NCBI GenBank assembly: GCA_963766365.1
Contig: CAVXZK010000003.1
Span: 302,647 to 366,646, forward strand
DNA from: JALORV01 sp963766365
Lineage (GTDB): Bacteria; Pseudomonadota; Gammaproteobacteria; Burkholderiales; Burkholderiaceae_F
DNA length: 64,000 nt
Direction: 5' to 3'
How positions within the stretch are numbered: the first letter of the stretch is position 1; the number at the start of each line of letters is the position of its first letter. Positions 17,947 to 27,087 of the stretch are shown here, one piece after another. The notes beneath the pieces were generated by a model. The model was not told the origin of the DNA and did no database searches. It worked only from the letters and a program-made list of their open reading frames with translations. A program made the translations under genes and the position numbers.

Positions 17947-18823
17947 GGCTTTCCAGCCACCACGCGACCGCCTTGCCGCGTGCGTCGTTACGCCATGCGA
18001 CATGCATCGTGTTGTCGCTGCGCTCCTGGTCGGTGGTGCGCACGATCAGTTCGCCGCGTGCCAGCTCTTCACGAACCAGATGAGCGGGCAGGAATCCGCA
18101 CCCCAGCCCCGCCTTCTGTGCCGCAATTTTCGCGGCCAGGCTCGGGACCGTAAGCACGTCGGCCAGCCCGAGCAGGCCCGCCGCGCGCGGAGCCAGCCGC
18201 TGCGAGGTATCGCCAACGACGATCTGCCGGTGCTTGCGCAGTTCGCTCGCGGGCAAGGGTGAGGCGATCGCGGCGAGCGGATGGGTGGGTGCTACGGCAA
18301 ACACGAAGTGCACGGTTCCGATCGGCTCGGAGCGATAGCCGGCACCCAGGCGCGACGGCTCCGGGCCTTCCTGCATTGCGCCGACCGCGATGTCCGCTCG
18401 TCCCGACAGCAAAGCGTCCCAGGTGCCGCCCAGTACCTCGTCGGTGATCCTGAGCTGCGTCGGCGCGAGGCGGTGGAACGCATCGAGCAGCGGAATGAGC
18501 CGTGCAAACGGAACGATGTTGTCGAGCGCCAATGTCAATTCCTGCTCCCAGCCCGACGCCACGCGCCGGACCCGACGCGCCAGTTCGTCCGCTGCCGCCA
18601 GCAGGTGCCGGCCTTCGCGCAGCAGTTCCTCGCCGGCGGGCGTCAGCCGCGCGCGGTAGCCGCGGCGGTCGAACAGCAGCACGTCCAGATCGTCCTCAAG
18701 GCGACGGACGGCGTAGGTCACTGCAGAGGGCACGCGACCCAGTTCGTCCGCGGCGCCGGCAAAGCTTCCGCGTCGTGCAATGGCATCCACCAGCTGCAGG
18801 GCGTCCAACGTCAGGGTTGTCAT
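17909..18823 (-). CDS. LysR-family transcriptional regulator
   Basis: The 304-residue protein has an N-terminal winged helix-turn-helix (residues about 5-65; ARRGSFAGAADELGRVPSA) and a periplasmic-binding-protein-like effector domain. The neighbouring divergent genes encode a pirin and a DoxX protein, an arrangement seen often in proteobacteria, so it probably controls them and itself. A T-N11-A palindrome lies seven bases before its start codon. The effector is unknown. Confidence 0.93.
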   Translation of the reverse strand: MTTLTLDALQLVDAIARRGSFAGAADELGRVPSAVTYAVRRLEDDLDVLLFDRRGYRARLTPAGEELLREGRHLLAAADELARRVRRVASGWEQELTLALDNIVPFARLIPLLDAFHRLAPTQLRITDEVLGGTWDALLSGRADIAVGAMQEGPEPSRLGAGYRSEPIGTVHFVFAVAPTHPLAAIASPLPASELRKHRQIVVGDTSQRLAPRAAGLLGLADVLTVPSLAAKIAAQKAGLGCGFLPAHLVREELARGELIVRTTDQERSDNTMHVAWRNDARGKAVAWWLESLRTSATRAALVA

Positions 18824-18829
18824 CTAGAT

Positions 18830-18846
18830 ATTCAATTGAACTGAAT
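18830..18846. promoter_or_regulatory. Candidate LysR operator between regulator and pirin gene
   Basis: ATTCAATTGAACTGAAT is a 17-base interrupted palindrome (ATTCA, seven bases, TGAAT) and contains the T-N11-A pattern of LysR sites. It lies in an A+T-rich patch of an otherwise GC-rich region, next to the LysR start and about 110 bases from the pirin start. That position favours autorepression. Confidence 0.4.
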
Positions 18847-18953
18847 GACTCGGTGAGTTTAAATCCGATGGCTTTTGTCGGGTATAGCGGCATCATTCCG
18901 TCCATTAAGGCGGCGCTCTTTCGCGACGTGCCTGCGGAACACGAGGAAAGAAG

Positions 18954-19652
18954 ATGATGTCGATTCGACGCGGCAACGAGCGTGGCTACGCCGACCACGG
19001 CTGGCTCAAGTCCTTCCACAGCTTCTCATTTGCTGAATATCACGACCCGAAATTCATGGGATTCGGGCCGTTGCGGGTCATCAACGAGGACCGCGTGGCG
19101 CCCGGAATGGGTTTCGGTACCCACGGGCACCGCGACATGGAGATCATCAGCTACGTGCTCGAGGGCGAACTCGCGCACCGCGACAGCATGGGCAACGGCT
19201 CAGTGATCCGGCCGGGAGACGTGCAGCGGATGAGCGCCGGGCGCGGGGTCACGCACTCGGAGTTCAACCACGCGAAGACCGAGACGACGCATTTCCTGCA
19301 GATCTGGATCCAGCCCGACCGCACGGGGATCGATCCCAGTTACGAGGAGAAGCGCTTCGAGGCGGCGGACAAGCGCGGCCGGCTGCGCCTGGTGGCATCG
19401 CCCGACGGCGCTGACGGCTCCGTGGTGATCCATCAGAACGCGCGTGTCTACGCCGGGACGTTCGACGGCGACGAGACGGCGGTGTTGCAGGTCCCGGCCG
19501 GGCGTCGTGCCTACATTCACGTGGCGCGGGGCGGAGTCGCGGTCAACGGACAGAAACTTGGCGCCGGCGACGCGGTCATGCTCACGGACGAGCAGGGCGC
19601 GGTGCTGGCCGATGGACGCGCCGCCGAAGTGCTGGCTTTCGATCTACCTTGA
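18954..19652 (+). CDS. Pirin family protein (YhhW-like bicupin)
   Basis: The 232-residue bicupin starts at ATG 18954 (or 18957) after GAGGAAAG. The metal site of the N-terminal cupin is complete: His57 and His59 in GTHGHRDMEII, and His101 and Glu103 in GVTHSEFN. YhhW-type pirins show quercetin 2,3-dioxygenase activity in vitro, while other pirins act as redox cofactors of regulators. The physiological role here is unknown. It is followed after 22 bases by a DoxX gene, probably in one transcript under the divergent LysR protein. Confidence 0.93.
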   Translation: MMSIRRGNERGYADHGWLKSFHSFSFAEYHDPKFMGFGPLRVINEDRVAPGMGFGTHGHRDMEIISYVLEGELAHRDSMGNGSVIRPGDVQRMSAGRGVTHSEFNHAKTETTHFLQIWIQPDRTGIDPSYEEKRFEAADKRGRLRLVASPDGADGSVVIHQNARVYAGTFDGDETAVLQVPAGRRAYIHVARGGVAVNGQKLGAGDAVMLTDEQGAVLADGRAAEVLAFDLP

Positions 19653-19674
19653 ACAAACCCCCGGGGGAATGGAA

Positions 19675-20076
19675 ATGAACAACACGATGTCGGATGCCGT
19701 TGCGCTGCTGGGCCGCCTGCTGCTGGCCGCGATGTTCGTCTACGCGGGCTACGGAAAGATCGGCGGCTTTGAGGGCACCGCGGGCTACATCGCTTCAAAG
19801 GGTCTGCCGCTGGCCCAGTTGCTGGCGGCGGGCACCGTCGCGCTGGAAATCGTCGCCGGGTTGATGCTGGTCGTCGGCTGGAAGGCTCGATGGGCCGCGT
19901 TCGCGCTCGCCGCCTTCACCGTTCTCGCCAGTGTGATCTTCCACGCCTACTGGACTTTCCCGGCGGACCAGTTCCGGACGCAGCAGCTGTTCTTCCTTAA
20001 GAACATGGCCACGACTGGCGGCCTGCTGATGATCGTCGCGCTCGGTGCCGGTCGCTGGAGCCTCGACCGGCGCTAG
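19675..20076 (+). CDS. DoxX family membrane protein
   Basis: ATG 19675 is chosen because GGGGGA lies six bases upstream; ATG 19669 overlaps that site. The 133-residue product has four transmembrane helices and the family signature MFVYAGYGKIGGF near its start. DoxX proteins are often found with pirins or thiol/redox genes and have been linked to quinone- or thiol-dependent chemistry, but this member's reaction is unknown. Its stop lies four bases from the stop of the convergent esterase. Confidence 0.88.
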   Translation: MNNTMSDAVALLGRLLLAAMFVYAGYGKIGGFEGTAGYIASKGLPLAQLLAAGTVALEIVAGLMLVVGWKARWAAFALAAFTVLASVIFHAYWTFPADQFRTQQLFFLKNMATTGGLLMIVALGAGRWSLDRR

Positions 20077-20080
20077 CGGG

Positions 20081-20752
20081 CTAGCCGAGTACGCGACCGA
20101 GGAAGGCGGCGATCTGCCGGATCTCGTCTTCGCACACCGAGTGCGGCATCTCGTACTCGTGCCACTCGACCGAGTAGCCGGCAGCCTTCAGCTGGTCGCG
20201 CGACGTGGTCGCGCGCGCCAGCGGAATCACCGGGTCGCTGCGTCCGTGCGCCATGAAGATCGGCACACCGCGGCTGGCGTCCGCGCGTTCAGCGTCGAAC
20301 GCGGCGGCCAGCGGCAGATAGGTCGACAACGCGAGCAGGGCCGCCAGCGGTTCGCGCTGTCGCAGACCCGTCTGCAGCGCAATCGCCCCGCCTTGCGAGA
20401 AGCCGGCCAGCACGACGCGCGAGCGTGGTGTGCCGCGCTCGACTTCGCGCGCGATCAGCACTTCCACCTGCTGCTGCGATTCGCGGATGCCTTGCTCGTC
20501 CTCGCGTCGAACGAGGTCGTTGCCCAGAATGTCGTACCAGGCACGCATCACGTAGCCGCCGTTGATCGTCACGGCGCGCGTCGGTGCGTGCGGAAAGACG
20601 TAACGCGCGGCCGGCGTCTTCAGCAGCTCCAGTTCGCGCACGACCGGCACGAAATCGTAGCCATCGGCGCCGAGCCCGTGCAGCCAGATCACGCTGGCCG
20701 AGGGAGACGGACTGGTCTGGAGTTCGACGGCCTGGAGGACTTCTCGGGTCAT
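20081..20752 (-). CDS. Carboxylesterase / acyl-protein thioesterase-like alpha/beta hydrolase
   Basis: This 223-residue cytoplasmic hydrolase belongs to the phospholipase/carboxylesterase (PF02230) family. The nucleophile is Ser119 in LAGFSQGGAIAL, the acid is the Asp in HGRSDPVIP and the base is the His in MPHSVCED. The oxyanion segment is LHGLGADGYDF. The family hydrolyses short acyl esters or thioesters. Its start overlaps the mog stop by four bases (ATGA), so translation is coupled in a darP-mog-esterase operon. Confidence 0.92.
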   Translation of the reverse strand: MTREVLQAVELQTSPSPSASVIWLHGLGADGYDFVPVVRELELLKTPAARYVFPHAPTRAVTINGGYVMRAWYDILGNDLVRREDEQGIRESQQQVEVLIAREVERGTPRSRVVLAGFSQGGAIALQTGLRQREPLAALLALSTYLPLAAAFDAERADASRGVPIFMAHGRSDPVIPLARATTSRDQLKAAGYSVEWHEYEMPHSVCEDEIRQIAAFLGRVLG

Positions 20753-21369
20753 GGAGCTGCCTTGCGCACTGCGCTCTTGGGGCGGAACGCCTTGACGACG
20801 CCGTCGCGCGTTTCGATGTAGGGCCCGCCGATCAGGTCGATGCAGTAGGGCACGGCGGCAAATATTCCATGGGCGCGCGGACTGCCATCTGCGCCCGTCA
20901 GTCCTTCGAGCGTCTCGGCGATTGCCTTGGGCTGGCCCGGCAGATTGAGGATCAGCGCCGCATGGCCTGCGGTCTCGCGCAAAACGCCCACCTGGCGCGA
21001 CAGGATCGCCGTTGGCACGAACTCGAGCGAGATCCGCCGCATCTGTTCACCAAAGCCCGGCATCGCACGCGTGGCGACCGCCAGCGTGGCTTCCGGAGTG
21101 ACGTCGCGTCGCGCGGGGCCGGTGCCTCCGGTCGTCAGCACGAGGTCGCAGCCGACGTCGTCGACCAGTTCGATCAAGGTCCGCTCGATGATCGCGCGCT
21201 CGTCGGCGATCAGGCGTTCATGTGCCTGCCACGGTGACGCGAGAGCGCGTTCGAACCACGCCTTCAGGCCGGGCACACCCTGGTCGGCGTAGACGCCCTG
21301 GGATGCGCGGTCGGAAATCGAAACCAGTCCCAGCACCAGTTCGTCCGGGTGCCTGCGCTCAGCCTTCAT
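20749..21369 (-). CDS. mog: Molybdopterin adenylyltransferase (MogA/MoaB family)
   Basis: From ATG 21369 the protein has 206 residues; an in-frame extension further upstream overlaps darP and lacks family similarity. The MoCF-binding fold shows VSISDRAS at the start and LTTGGTGPARRDVTPEAT, the molybdopterin-binding loop. The enzyme adenylates molybdopterin before molybdenum insertion. The start overlaps the darP end by 11 bases and the stop overlaps the esterase start. Its presence implies molybdoenzymes elsewhere in the genome. Confidence 0.92.
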   Translation of the reverse strand: MKAERRHPDELVLGLVSISDRASQGVYADQGVPGLKAWFERALASPWQAHERLIADERAIIERTLIELVDDVGCDLVLTTGGTGPARRDVTPEATLAVATRAMPGFGEQMRRISLEFVPTAILSRQVGVLRETAGHAALILNLPGQPKAIAETLEGLTGADGSPRAHGIFAAVPYCIDLIGGPYIETRDGVVKAFRPKSAVRKAAP

Positions 21370-21889
21370 GGTTCGCCTGGGATTCGAGTTGTTCATGCAG
21401 CCAGCGGTACAGCTCGCGCGCGTGCCGCGGCGCCTGCTGGTTCCCGAAGTCGCGGCGCGCGGCGCGGATCGCCGCCCGCAGCCACTGCACATCGGCTGCA
21501 GGATGCGCAGCAATGAACTCGGTGAGCGCAGCATCATCCGCGATCAGCCGGTCGCGCCAGCGTTCGGCAAGGTGCATCAGCGCGACGGCCGCGCGCGACT
21601 CGCCCGTAACCTGGGCCAGCGCCGTGCGGATCGCATCGGCATCGACCTGGCGCATCAGCTTGCCCAGATACTGCATGTGCCGACGCCTCGCCTCATGGCT
21701 GGAGACACGATGCGCGAAATCGATCGCCTCGCGGAGTTCTTCGGGGAGTTCGATGCGCTGTAGCTGGTCACGTCGCAGGCGGACCAGCTCGCCGCCCAGC
21801 GCCTGCAAGGCGTGCATGTCCCGTTTGCGCTGGGACTTGCTGGGTGGGGCCGTTTCCTCGTCGGCGGTGTCGTGCGGTTCGCGCATCAT
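21359..21889 (-). CDS. darP: Ribosome-associated protein DarP/YjgA (DUF615)
   Basis: This 176-residue basic, helical protein has the family start SKSQRKRDMHALQALGGELV and the central LRREAIDFA-like helix (ELREAIDFAHRVSSHEARRR). DarP assists late assembly of the 50S subunit in Escherichia coli. It is divergent from pmbA, the order conserved across beta- and gammaproteobacteria, and is the first gene of a coupled operon with mog and an esterase. Confidence 0.95.
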   Translation of the reverse strand: MMREPHDTADEETAPPSKSQRKRDMHALQALGGELVRLRRDQLQRIELPEELREAIDFAHRVSSHEARRRHMQYLGKLMRQVDADAIRTALAQVTGESRAAVALMHLAERWRDRLIADDAALTEFIAAHPAADVQWLRAAIRAARRDFGNQQAPRHARELYRWLHEQLESQANHEG

Positions 21890-21967
21890 CGTTGTTTATG
21901 ATACCCAGCACATTCAAGTGGGTCGGTCCTCCGGCCGCCCCCTACTTCCCGAGGCGCCTGACTACGC

Positions 21968-23314
21968 ATGACCGTCTTCTCGATTTCCGATGACCGCCTG
22001 CGCGAGCTTGCGCAGGAGGCGCTGGCGTTCGCCCGCTCGCTCGGCGCCACCGATGCCTCCTGTGAAGCAAGCGAGTCCACCGGACTGTCGGTGACGGTGC
22101 GCAAACGCAAGGTCGAAACGATCGAGCACACGCGCGACAAGGGGCTGGGCGTGACGGTCTATATCGGCCAGCGACGGGGCCATGCGTCGACCTCGGACTT
22201 CTCGACCGCCGCCTTGCGGCAGGCCGTCACGGCCGCCCACAACATCGCACGCTTCACGGCGGAAGATGATGCGGCCGGTCTTCCCGACGAGGACACGTTC
22301 GAACGCCATCCACGCGACGTCGATCTGTTTCATCCGTGGCTGCTCGACACCGACGAGGCGATCCGCCTGGCACAGCGCTGTGAATCGGCTGCGTTCGCGG
22401 TGAGTCCGCGCATCGTCAATTCCGAGGGCGCCAACGTGTACACGTCGTCGGGTCACTTCGTGCTCGCCAACACGCGCGACTTCCTGGCGGGCTATCCGTA
22501 TTCACGACACTCGATCTCGGTGTCGCCGATCGCGCGGGACGCGAGCGGAATGCAGCGCGACGACTGGTACTCGTCCGAGCGGTTGCACGCCGACCTGGCT
22601 TCACCGGAGGCGATCGGCGATTACGCAGCGCGCCGGGCGCTGGCGCGGCTGGGAGCGCGCAAGCTGTCGACGCGCCAGTGCCCGGTGCTGTTCGAGGCAC
22701 CGCTGGCATGCGGGCTGCTCGGCAATTTCGTGCAGGCGGCGAGCGGCGGTGCGCTGTATCGCAAGGCGTCCTTCCTGGTGGATGCGCTCGGTAAGTCCGT
22801 GTTTGCCCCCCACGTCACAATAGAGGAGGACCCTTACCTGCCGCGCGGGTCCGGCTCGAGCCCGTTCGACGAAGAAGGCGTGCGGGGACTCCAGCGCCGC
22901 GTGGTCAAGGATGGCCGTCTGGAGGGTTACTTCCTTTCGACGTATTCGGCGCGCAAGCTCGGCATGAAGTCCACGGGCAATGCGGGCGGCTCCTACAACC
23001 TGACGCTGCGGTCCAGCCGCACCGAGGATGAGGACGACTTCGAAGTCATGCTGCGCCGGCTGGGCACCGGCTTGCTGGTGACCGAGCTGATCGGGCAGGG
23101 CGTCAACTACGTCACCGGCGACTACTCGCGGGGCGCGAGCGGCTTCTGGGTGGAGGGCGGGGAAATCCGTTACCCGGTGGAGGAAATCACGATCGCCGGC
23201 AGCCTCAAGCAGATGTTCAAGGGCATCGTGGCGGTCGGCACGGACACGGTCGTCCGCGGCAGCAAAGTCAGCGGTTCGCTCCTTGTCGAAGGCTTGACTG
23301 TCGCGGGGGCCTGA
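21968..23314 (+). CDS. pmbA: Metalloprotease subunit PmbA (TldE)
   Basis: This 448-residue protein is a full-length PmbA/TldE. It pairs with TldD in the heterodimeric protease that trims unfolded or modified peptides such as microcin B17 and degrades CcdA. The N-terminal domain has VTVRKRKVETIEHTRDKGLG and the C-terminal domain GTGLLVTELIGQGVNYVTGD followed by RGASGFWVEGGEI. TldE lacks the HExxxH zinc site of TldD, and none is seen here. tldD is not in the window. It is divergent from darP with 78 bases between. Confidence 0.95.
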   Translation: MTVFSISDDRLRELAQEALAFARSLGATDASCEASESTGLSVTVRKRKVETIEHTRDKGLGVTVYIGQRRGHASTSDFSTAALRQAVTAAHNIARFTAEDDAAGLPDEDTFERHPRDVDLFHPWLLDTDEAIRLAQRCESAAFAVSPRIVNSEGANVYTSSGHFVLANTRDFLAGYPYSRHSISVSPIARDASGMQRDDWYSSERLHADLASPEAIGDYAARRALARLGARKLSTRQCPVLFEAPLACGLLGNFVQAASGGALYRKASFLVDALGKSVFAPHVTIEEDPYLPRGSGSSPFDEEGVRGLQRRVVKDGRLEGYFLSTYSARKLGMKSTGNAGGSYNLTLRSSRTEDEDDFEVMLRRLGTGLLVTELIGQGVNYVTGDYSRGASGFWVEGGEIRYPVEEITIAGSLKQMFKGIVAVGTDTVVRGSKVSGSLLVEGLTVAGA

Positions 23315-23454
23315 CACCGTCCGTCCCCCCGGGTAACCGCCTCGTTGCCTGGCGCCCGCCACTGGATACAATCCATGGCGCGACAGGTCGGCGGCGTCGA
23401 TCTTGCCCAGCCTCCGCTGCGCTCATACACGACAAGCTCTAAAAGGAGACTTAC

Positions 23455-24543
23455 ATGCAACGTCGTTCATTCCTCGGCCGCGCGGCCGCGGGAGCGGCAG
23501 CAGCCGCGGCAGTCGCCGCGCCGGCTGTGGTCCACGCTCAGGCCACCGTGCGCTGGCGCCTGGCGTCAAGCTTCCCGAAATCGCTGGACACCATCTTCGG
23601 GGCAGCGGACGTGTTTTCCAAGCAGGTGTCGGCGGCCACCGGCGGCAAGTTCACCATCAGCGTCCACGCGGCCGGCGAATTGATGCCGGCATTTGGCGTT
23701 GTCGACGGCATCCAGAACGGCACCGTCGAGGCGGCACACACGGCGCCGTACTACTTCTTCGGCAAGGACCCGACCTTCGCGATGGACTGCGCGATTCCGT
23801 TCGGCCTGAATTCGCGCCAGATGACGGCGTGGATGTACGAAGGCAACGGCCTGAAACTGTTCCGCGAGTTCTATCGCAGCTACAACATCGTCAACTTCCC
23901 GATGGGCAATACCGGCGCCCAGATGGGCGGCTGGTATCGCAAGGAAATCAAGTCGGTCGCCGACATGAAGGGCCTGAAGATGCGCATCGGCGGCTTCGGC
24001 GGCAAGGTGCTCGAGCGCATAGGCGCGGTGCCGCAGAACATTCCCGGTGGCGAGATCTACACCTCGTTGGAAAAGGGCACGATCGACGCGGCCGAGTGGG
24101 TCGGGCCGTACGACGACCTGAAGCTCGGCTTCTACAAGGTCGCGCCGTGGTACGGCTACCCCGGCTGGTGGGAAGGTGGCCCGCAGCTGACGCTGTACGT
24201 CAACAGCAAGGCCTGGGACGCGCTGTCGGCCGACTACAAGGCGATCGTCGAGGCGTGCGCTTCGCATGCGCATGTCAACATGCAGGCGGCCTACGACGGC
24301 AAGAATCCGGCGGCGCTCAAGCAGCTGGTTGGCGGCGGTGCCAAGCCATTCCGGATGCCGAAGGACGTGATGGACGCGGCGTTCAAGGCCGCCTTCGCCG
24401 TGTACGCGGAACTGAGCGGCACCAATCCGGTATGGAAGAAGGTCTACACCGACTACAACGCCTTCGTGCGCGAGCAGAACCTGTGGTTCCGCTTCACCGA
24501 GTCGACGTTCGATAACTACATGCAGTCTCAGCGCATTCCGTAA
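23455..24543 (+). CDS. TRAP transporter substrate-binding protein, TakP-like
   Basis: The 362-residue precursor has a twin-arginine signal (MQRRSFLGRAAAG.., cleavage near VVHA-QA). After it comes a DctP-type two-lobe fold with features of the alpha-keto acid/lactate-binding TakP subgroup: FGLNSRQMTAWMYEG, GLKMRIGGFGGKVLE and DAAEWVGPYDDLKLGFYK. The substrate is probably a small carboxylate such as pyruvate or another 2-oxoacid. AAAAGGAGACTTAC before the ATG is a strong ribosome site. Unusually it is convergent to, not in one operon with, the dctM/dctQ pair that follows; a shared terminator separates them. Confidence 0.93.
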   Translation: MQRRSFLGRAAAGAAAAAAVAAPAVVHAQATVRWRLASSFPKSLDTIFGAADVFSKQVSAATGGKFTISVHAAGELMPAFGVVDGIQNGTVEAAHTAPYYFFGKDPTFAMDCAIPFGLNSRQMTAWMYEGNGLKLFREFYRSYNIVNFPMGNTGAQMGGWYRKEIKSVADMKGLKMRIGGFGGKVLERIGAVPQNIPGGEIYTSLEKGTIDAAEWVGPYDDLKLGFYKVAPWYGYPGWWEGGPQLTLYVNSKAWDALSADYKAIVEACASHAHVNMQAAYDGKNPAALKQLVGGGAKPFRMPKDVMDAAFKAAFAVYAELSGTNPVWKKVYTDYNAFVREQNLWFRFTESTFDNYMQSQRIP

Positions 24544-24577
24544 GCGGGGGGCGGTCGCGCCGGCTGTTCCAGAAGGA

Positions 24578-24613
24578 AAGGCCCGCAGTCGCCAGACTGC
24601 GGGCCTTCTCTTT
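24578..24613. terminator. Bidirectional rho-independent terminator
   Basis: AAGGCCCGCAGTC and GACTGCGGGCCTT form a perfect 13-base stem around loop GCCA, with TCTCTTTT on the plus-strand side. It lies between the stops of the convergent TRAP binding-protein gene and dctM and can serve both directions, although the A tract on the other side is short. Confidence 0.85.
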
Positions 24614-24623
24614 TGCACCCACG

Positions 24624-26444
24624 CTATTTCTTCTGATCGCGCTCGAGCTCGCGCTTGATGGCCTCCATGGGGTCGTCCGCAGCGGGCGGTTCGGCTTGAG
24701 GCGCCGCGTTGGAGGGCGCGCTGGCCCCCGGAAAACCCTTCATCGGGTCGATCGGCTGGTCGCTATAGCCCCCGCCAGTGGGGGCCTCGAGTTTGATCGA
24801 ATCGAGATCGATCGCCTTCTTCGTCTCCATGTCGATGACCAATCCCGGGAAAGTGACGACGAAAGCGATCATGATCACCTGGATGATGATGAAGGCGATC
24901 GCGCCCTTGTAGATCTGCCCGGTCGTCACCGCCGGGATGGCCTCGCCGGTGATGCGGTCCTTGTAGTCGGTGCGGGCAGCGACGCTGCGCAGGTAGAACA
25001 GCGCAAAGCCGAAGGGCGGCGTCAGGAAGGAGGTCTGCAGGTTCATCGCGATGATGACGCCGAACCAGATCAGCGCCCAGTCGGCGGGGGCGCCGGCCGG
25101 CAGCAGGGCCGGCAGCAGCTTGTCGGCGACCGGCGCCAGCATCGGGATCACGATGAACGCGATCTCGAAGAAGTCGATGAACATGCCGAGGATGAACACC
25201 AGGATGTTGACGACGATGAGGAAGCCCATCGCGCCGCCGGGCATGTCGGCGAACAGGTGCTCGACCCAGATGTGGCCTTCGGCCGCGTTGAAGGTGAAGC
25301 TGAAGACCGTCGAGCCGATCAGGATGAAGAGCACGAAGCAGGAAAGCTTGGTGGTGTTCTCCAGCGCCTGCTTCAGCAGGTCGAGCGACAGCTTGCGGCG
25401 GGAGATCGCCATGATCAGCGCGCCCATCGCGCCGAGCGCACCGCCCTCGGTCGGGGTGGCGATGCCGAGGAAGATCGTGCCGAGCACCAGGAAGATCAGT
25501 ACCAGCGGCGGGATCAGCACGAAGGTGACGCGCTCAGTGAGCTTCGACAGCAGCTTCAGGCGGAACAGCCGGTTGGCCAGCGCCAGGAACAGCGCGGTGA
25601 ACGAGGCAATCGTCATCGACAGGATCAGCACCTCGTCCGCCGGCGCCGGGAGTTCCCGGTCGATGAACGGGTTGATGATGCTCTGGTGCACGCGGCTCCA
25701 GGCGAAGCCGACCGCCGCGGACACGGCAAACAGCACCAGCAGCGAGCGGTGGCCACTGGCGCCGTTGTCCTCACGGTAGATGCGCGCCTCCTGGGGCAGT
25801 GCCGGAACCCACGCCGGCTTGACCACCGACACGACGAGCACGAACGACGCGTACAGGCCGACGAGAATCAGGCCCGGCAGGATCGCGCCCGCGTACATGT
25901 CGCCGACCGAGCGCCCGAGCTGGTCGGCGAGCACGATCAGCACCAGCGACGGCGGGATGGCCTGCGCCAGGGTTCCGGAGGCGGTGATGACGCCGGTGGC
26001 GACCGTGCGGTTGTAGCCGTAGCGCAGCATGATCGGCAGCGAGATCAGGCCCATCGAGATCACCGCGGCGGCAACGACCCCGGTCGTGGCCGCCAGCAGC
26101 GCGCCGACGAAGATGACGGCGAGCGCCAGTCCGCCGCGCACCGGGCCGAACACCTGGCCGATGGTTTCGAGCAGGTCCTCGGCCATGCCGCTCTTTTCGA
26201 GAATGATCCCCATCAGCGTGAAGAAGGGAATCGCGAGCAGCGTGTCGTTCTGCATGATCCCGAAGATGCGCAGCGGCAGCGCCTGGAACAGTGTGGCCGG
26301 GAAGATGCCAGCCTCCATGCCGATGAAGCCGAACAGCAGCCCGGTGGCAGCGAGCGAAAACGCGACCGGAAAGCCGGTCAGCAGGAACAGCAGCAGGCCG
26401 GCGAACAGCAGCGGGACGAACTGCGCAGCGATGAAGGCACTCAT
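24624..26444 (-). CDS. dctM: TRAP transporter large permease, long DctM variant
   Basis: The 606-residue inner-membrane protein is the DctM translocation subunit, well above the usual ~430 residues. The extra length comes from a segment around residues 230-315 holding two more hydrophobic helices, and from a hydrophilic tail of about 60 residues after the last helix that ends in acidic/basic ERDQKK. Conserved DctM stretches such as GIATPTEGGALGA and QTSFLTPPFGFALFYL are present. Long DctM proteins usually accompany TakP-like binding proteins, which fits the convergent gene. Its start overlaps the dctQ stop by four bases. Confidence 0.93.
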   Translation of the reverse strand: MSAFIAAQFVPLLFAGLLLFLLTGFPVAFSLAATGLLFGFIGMEAGIFPATLFQALPLRIFGIMQNDTLLAIPFFTLMGIILEKSGMAEDLLETIGQVFGPVRGGLALAVIFVGALLAATTGVVAAAVISMGLISLPIMLRYGYNRTVATGVITASGTLAQAIPPSLVLIVLADQLGRSVGDMYAGAILPGLILVGLYASFVLVVSVVKPAWVPALPQEARIYREDNGASGHRSLLVLFAVSAAVGFAWSRVHQSIINPFIDRELPAPADEVLILSMTIASFTALFLALANRLFRLKLLSKLTERVTFVLIPPLVLIFLVLGTIFLGIATPTEGGALGAMGALIMAISRRKLSLDLLKQALENTTKLSCFVLFILIGSTVFSFTFNAAEGHIWVEHLFADMPGGAMGFLIVVNILVFILGMFIDFFEIAFIVIPMLAPVADKLLPALLPAGAPADWALIWFGVIIAMNLQTSFLTPPFGFALFYLRSVAARTDYKDRITGEAIPAVTTGQIYKGAIAFIIIQVIMIAFVVTFPGLVIDMETKKAIDLDSIKLEAPTGGGYSDQPIDPMKGFPGASAPSNAAPQAEPPAADDPMEAIKRELERDQKK

Positions 26445-27010
26445 TCCTGGCCCTCCAGCTCGTCGATGGTTTCCTCTTCAGGTGCCGCGTGGGCCAGCGG
26501 ATCGGGGATGTAGCCACGCAGGAAGGCAATGCGCTTGACCAGTTCCGAGATCGCCTGCACCAGCAAGAGCGCCATGCCGAGCGGGATCAGCAGCATCACC
26601 GGCCAGCGGATCAGGCCACCCGCGTTCTGCGACATTTCACCGGTGTCCCACGCATTGACGAACAGCGGCCACCCGAGCTGTATCAGCAGCAGGCACAACG
26701 GCAACAGGAAAACGACGATGCCGATGATGTCGACCCAGTTGCGGGTGCGCGCGGACAGCCGGCCGGAGATGAAGTCGATCCGTACGTGGGCGTTCTTCAG
26801 GAACGCGTAGCCGGCCCCGAGCATGAAGACAGCGGCGAACAGATACCACTGCACCTCGAGCCAGGCATTCGACCCGATGTTGAATACCTTGCGCAGGATC
26901 GCGTTCGTGCCGCTGATCAGCACCGCGGCGAGAATGAACCAGGTGAGCAAGCGACCGAGGCGGTCGGTGACCGCATCGATGCCGCGCGAAATCGCCAGCA
27001 GACCATTCAT
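26441..27010 (-). CDS. dctQ: TRAP transporter small permease DctQ
   Basis: This 189-residue membrane protein has four transmembrane helices and the DctQ core: the LEVQWYLFAAVFMLGAGYAF segment followed by AHVRIDFI. It forms the membrane complex with DctM, which it overlaps by four bases (ATGA). The C-terminus is acidic. An upstream promoter would lie in 27011-27087, where no clear box was identified. Confidence 0.92.
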   Translation of the reverse strand: MNGLLAISRGIDAVTDRLGRLLTWFILAAVLISGTNAILRKVFNIGSNAWLEVQWYLFAAVFMLGAGYAFLKNAHVRIDFISGRLSARTRNWVDIIGIVVFLLPLCLLLIQLGWPLFVNAWDTGEMSQNAGGLIRWPVMLLIPLGMALLLVQAISELVKRIAFLRGYIPDPLAHAAPEEETIDELEGQE

Positions 27011-27087
27011 GTGGATCTCCCGCCCGGGCGCAGTGGACGCCGGGTCATTACTGCGGAGGATTCTAGGCGAAGGGTCCTGCCTGCGGA

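Noticed and set aside
24696..26513. A 605-codon highly charged open frame antisense to dctM
   Set aside because: Asp/His/Arg/Gln-rich translation is what antisense reading of hydrophobic membrane codons gives; no ribosome site.
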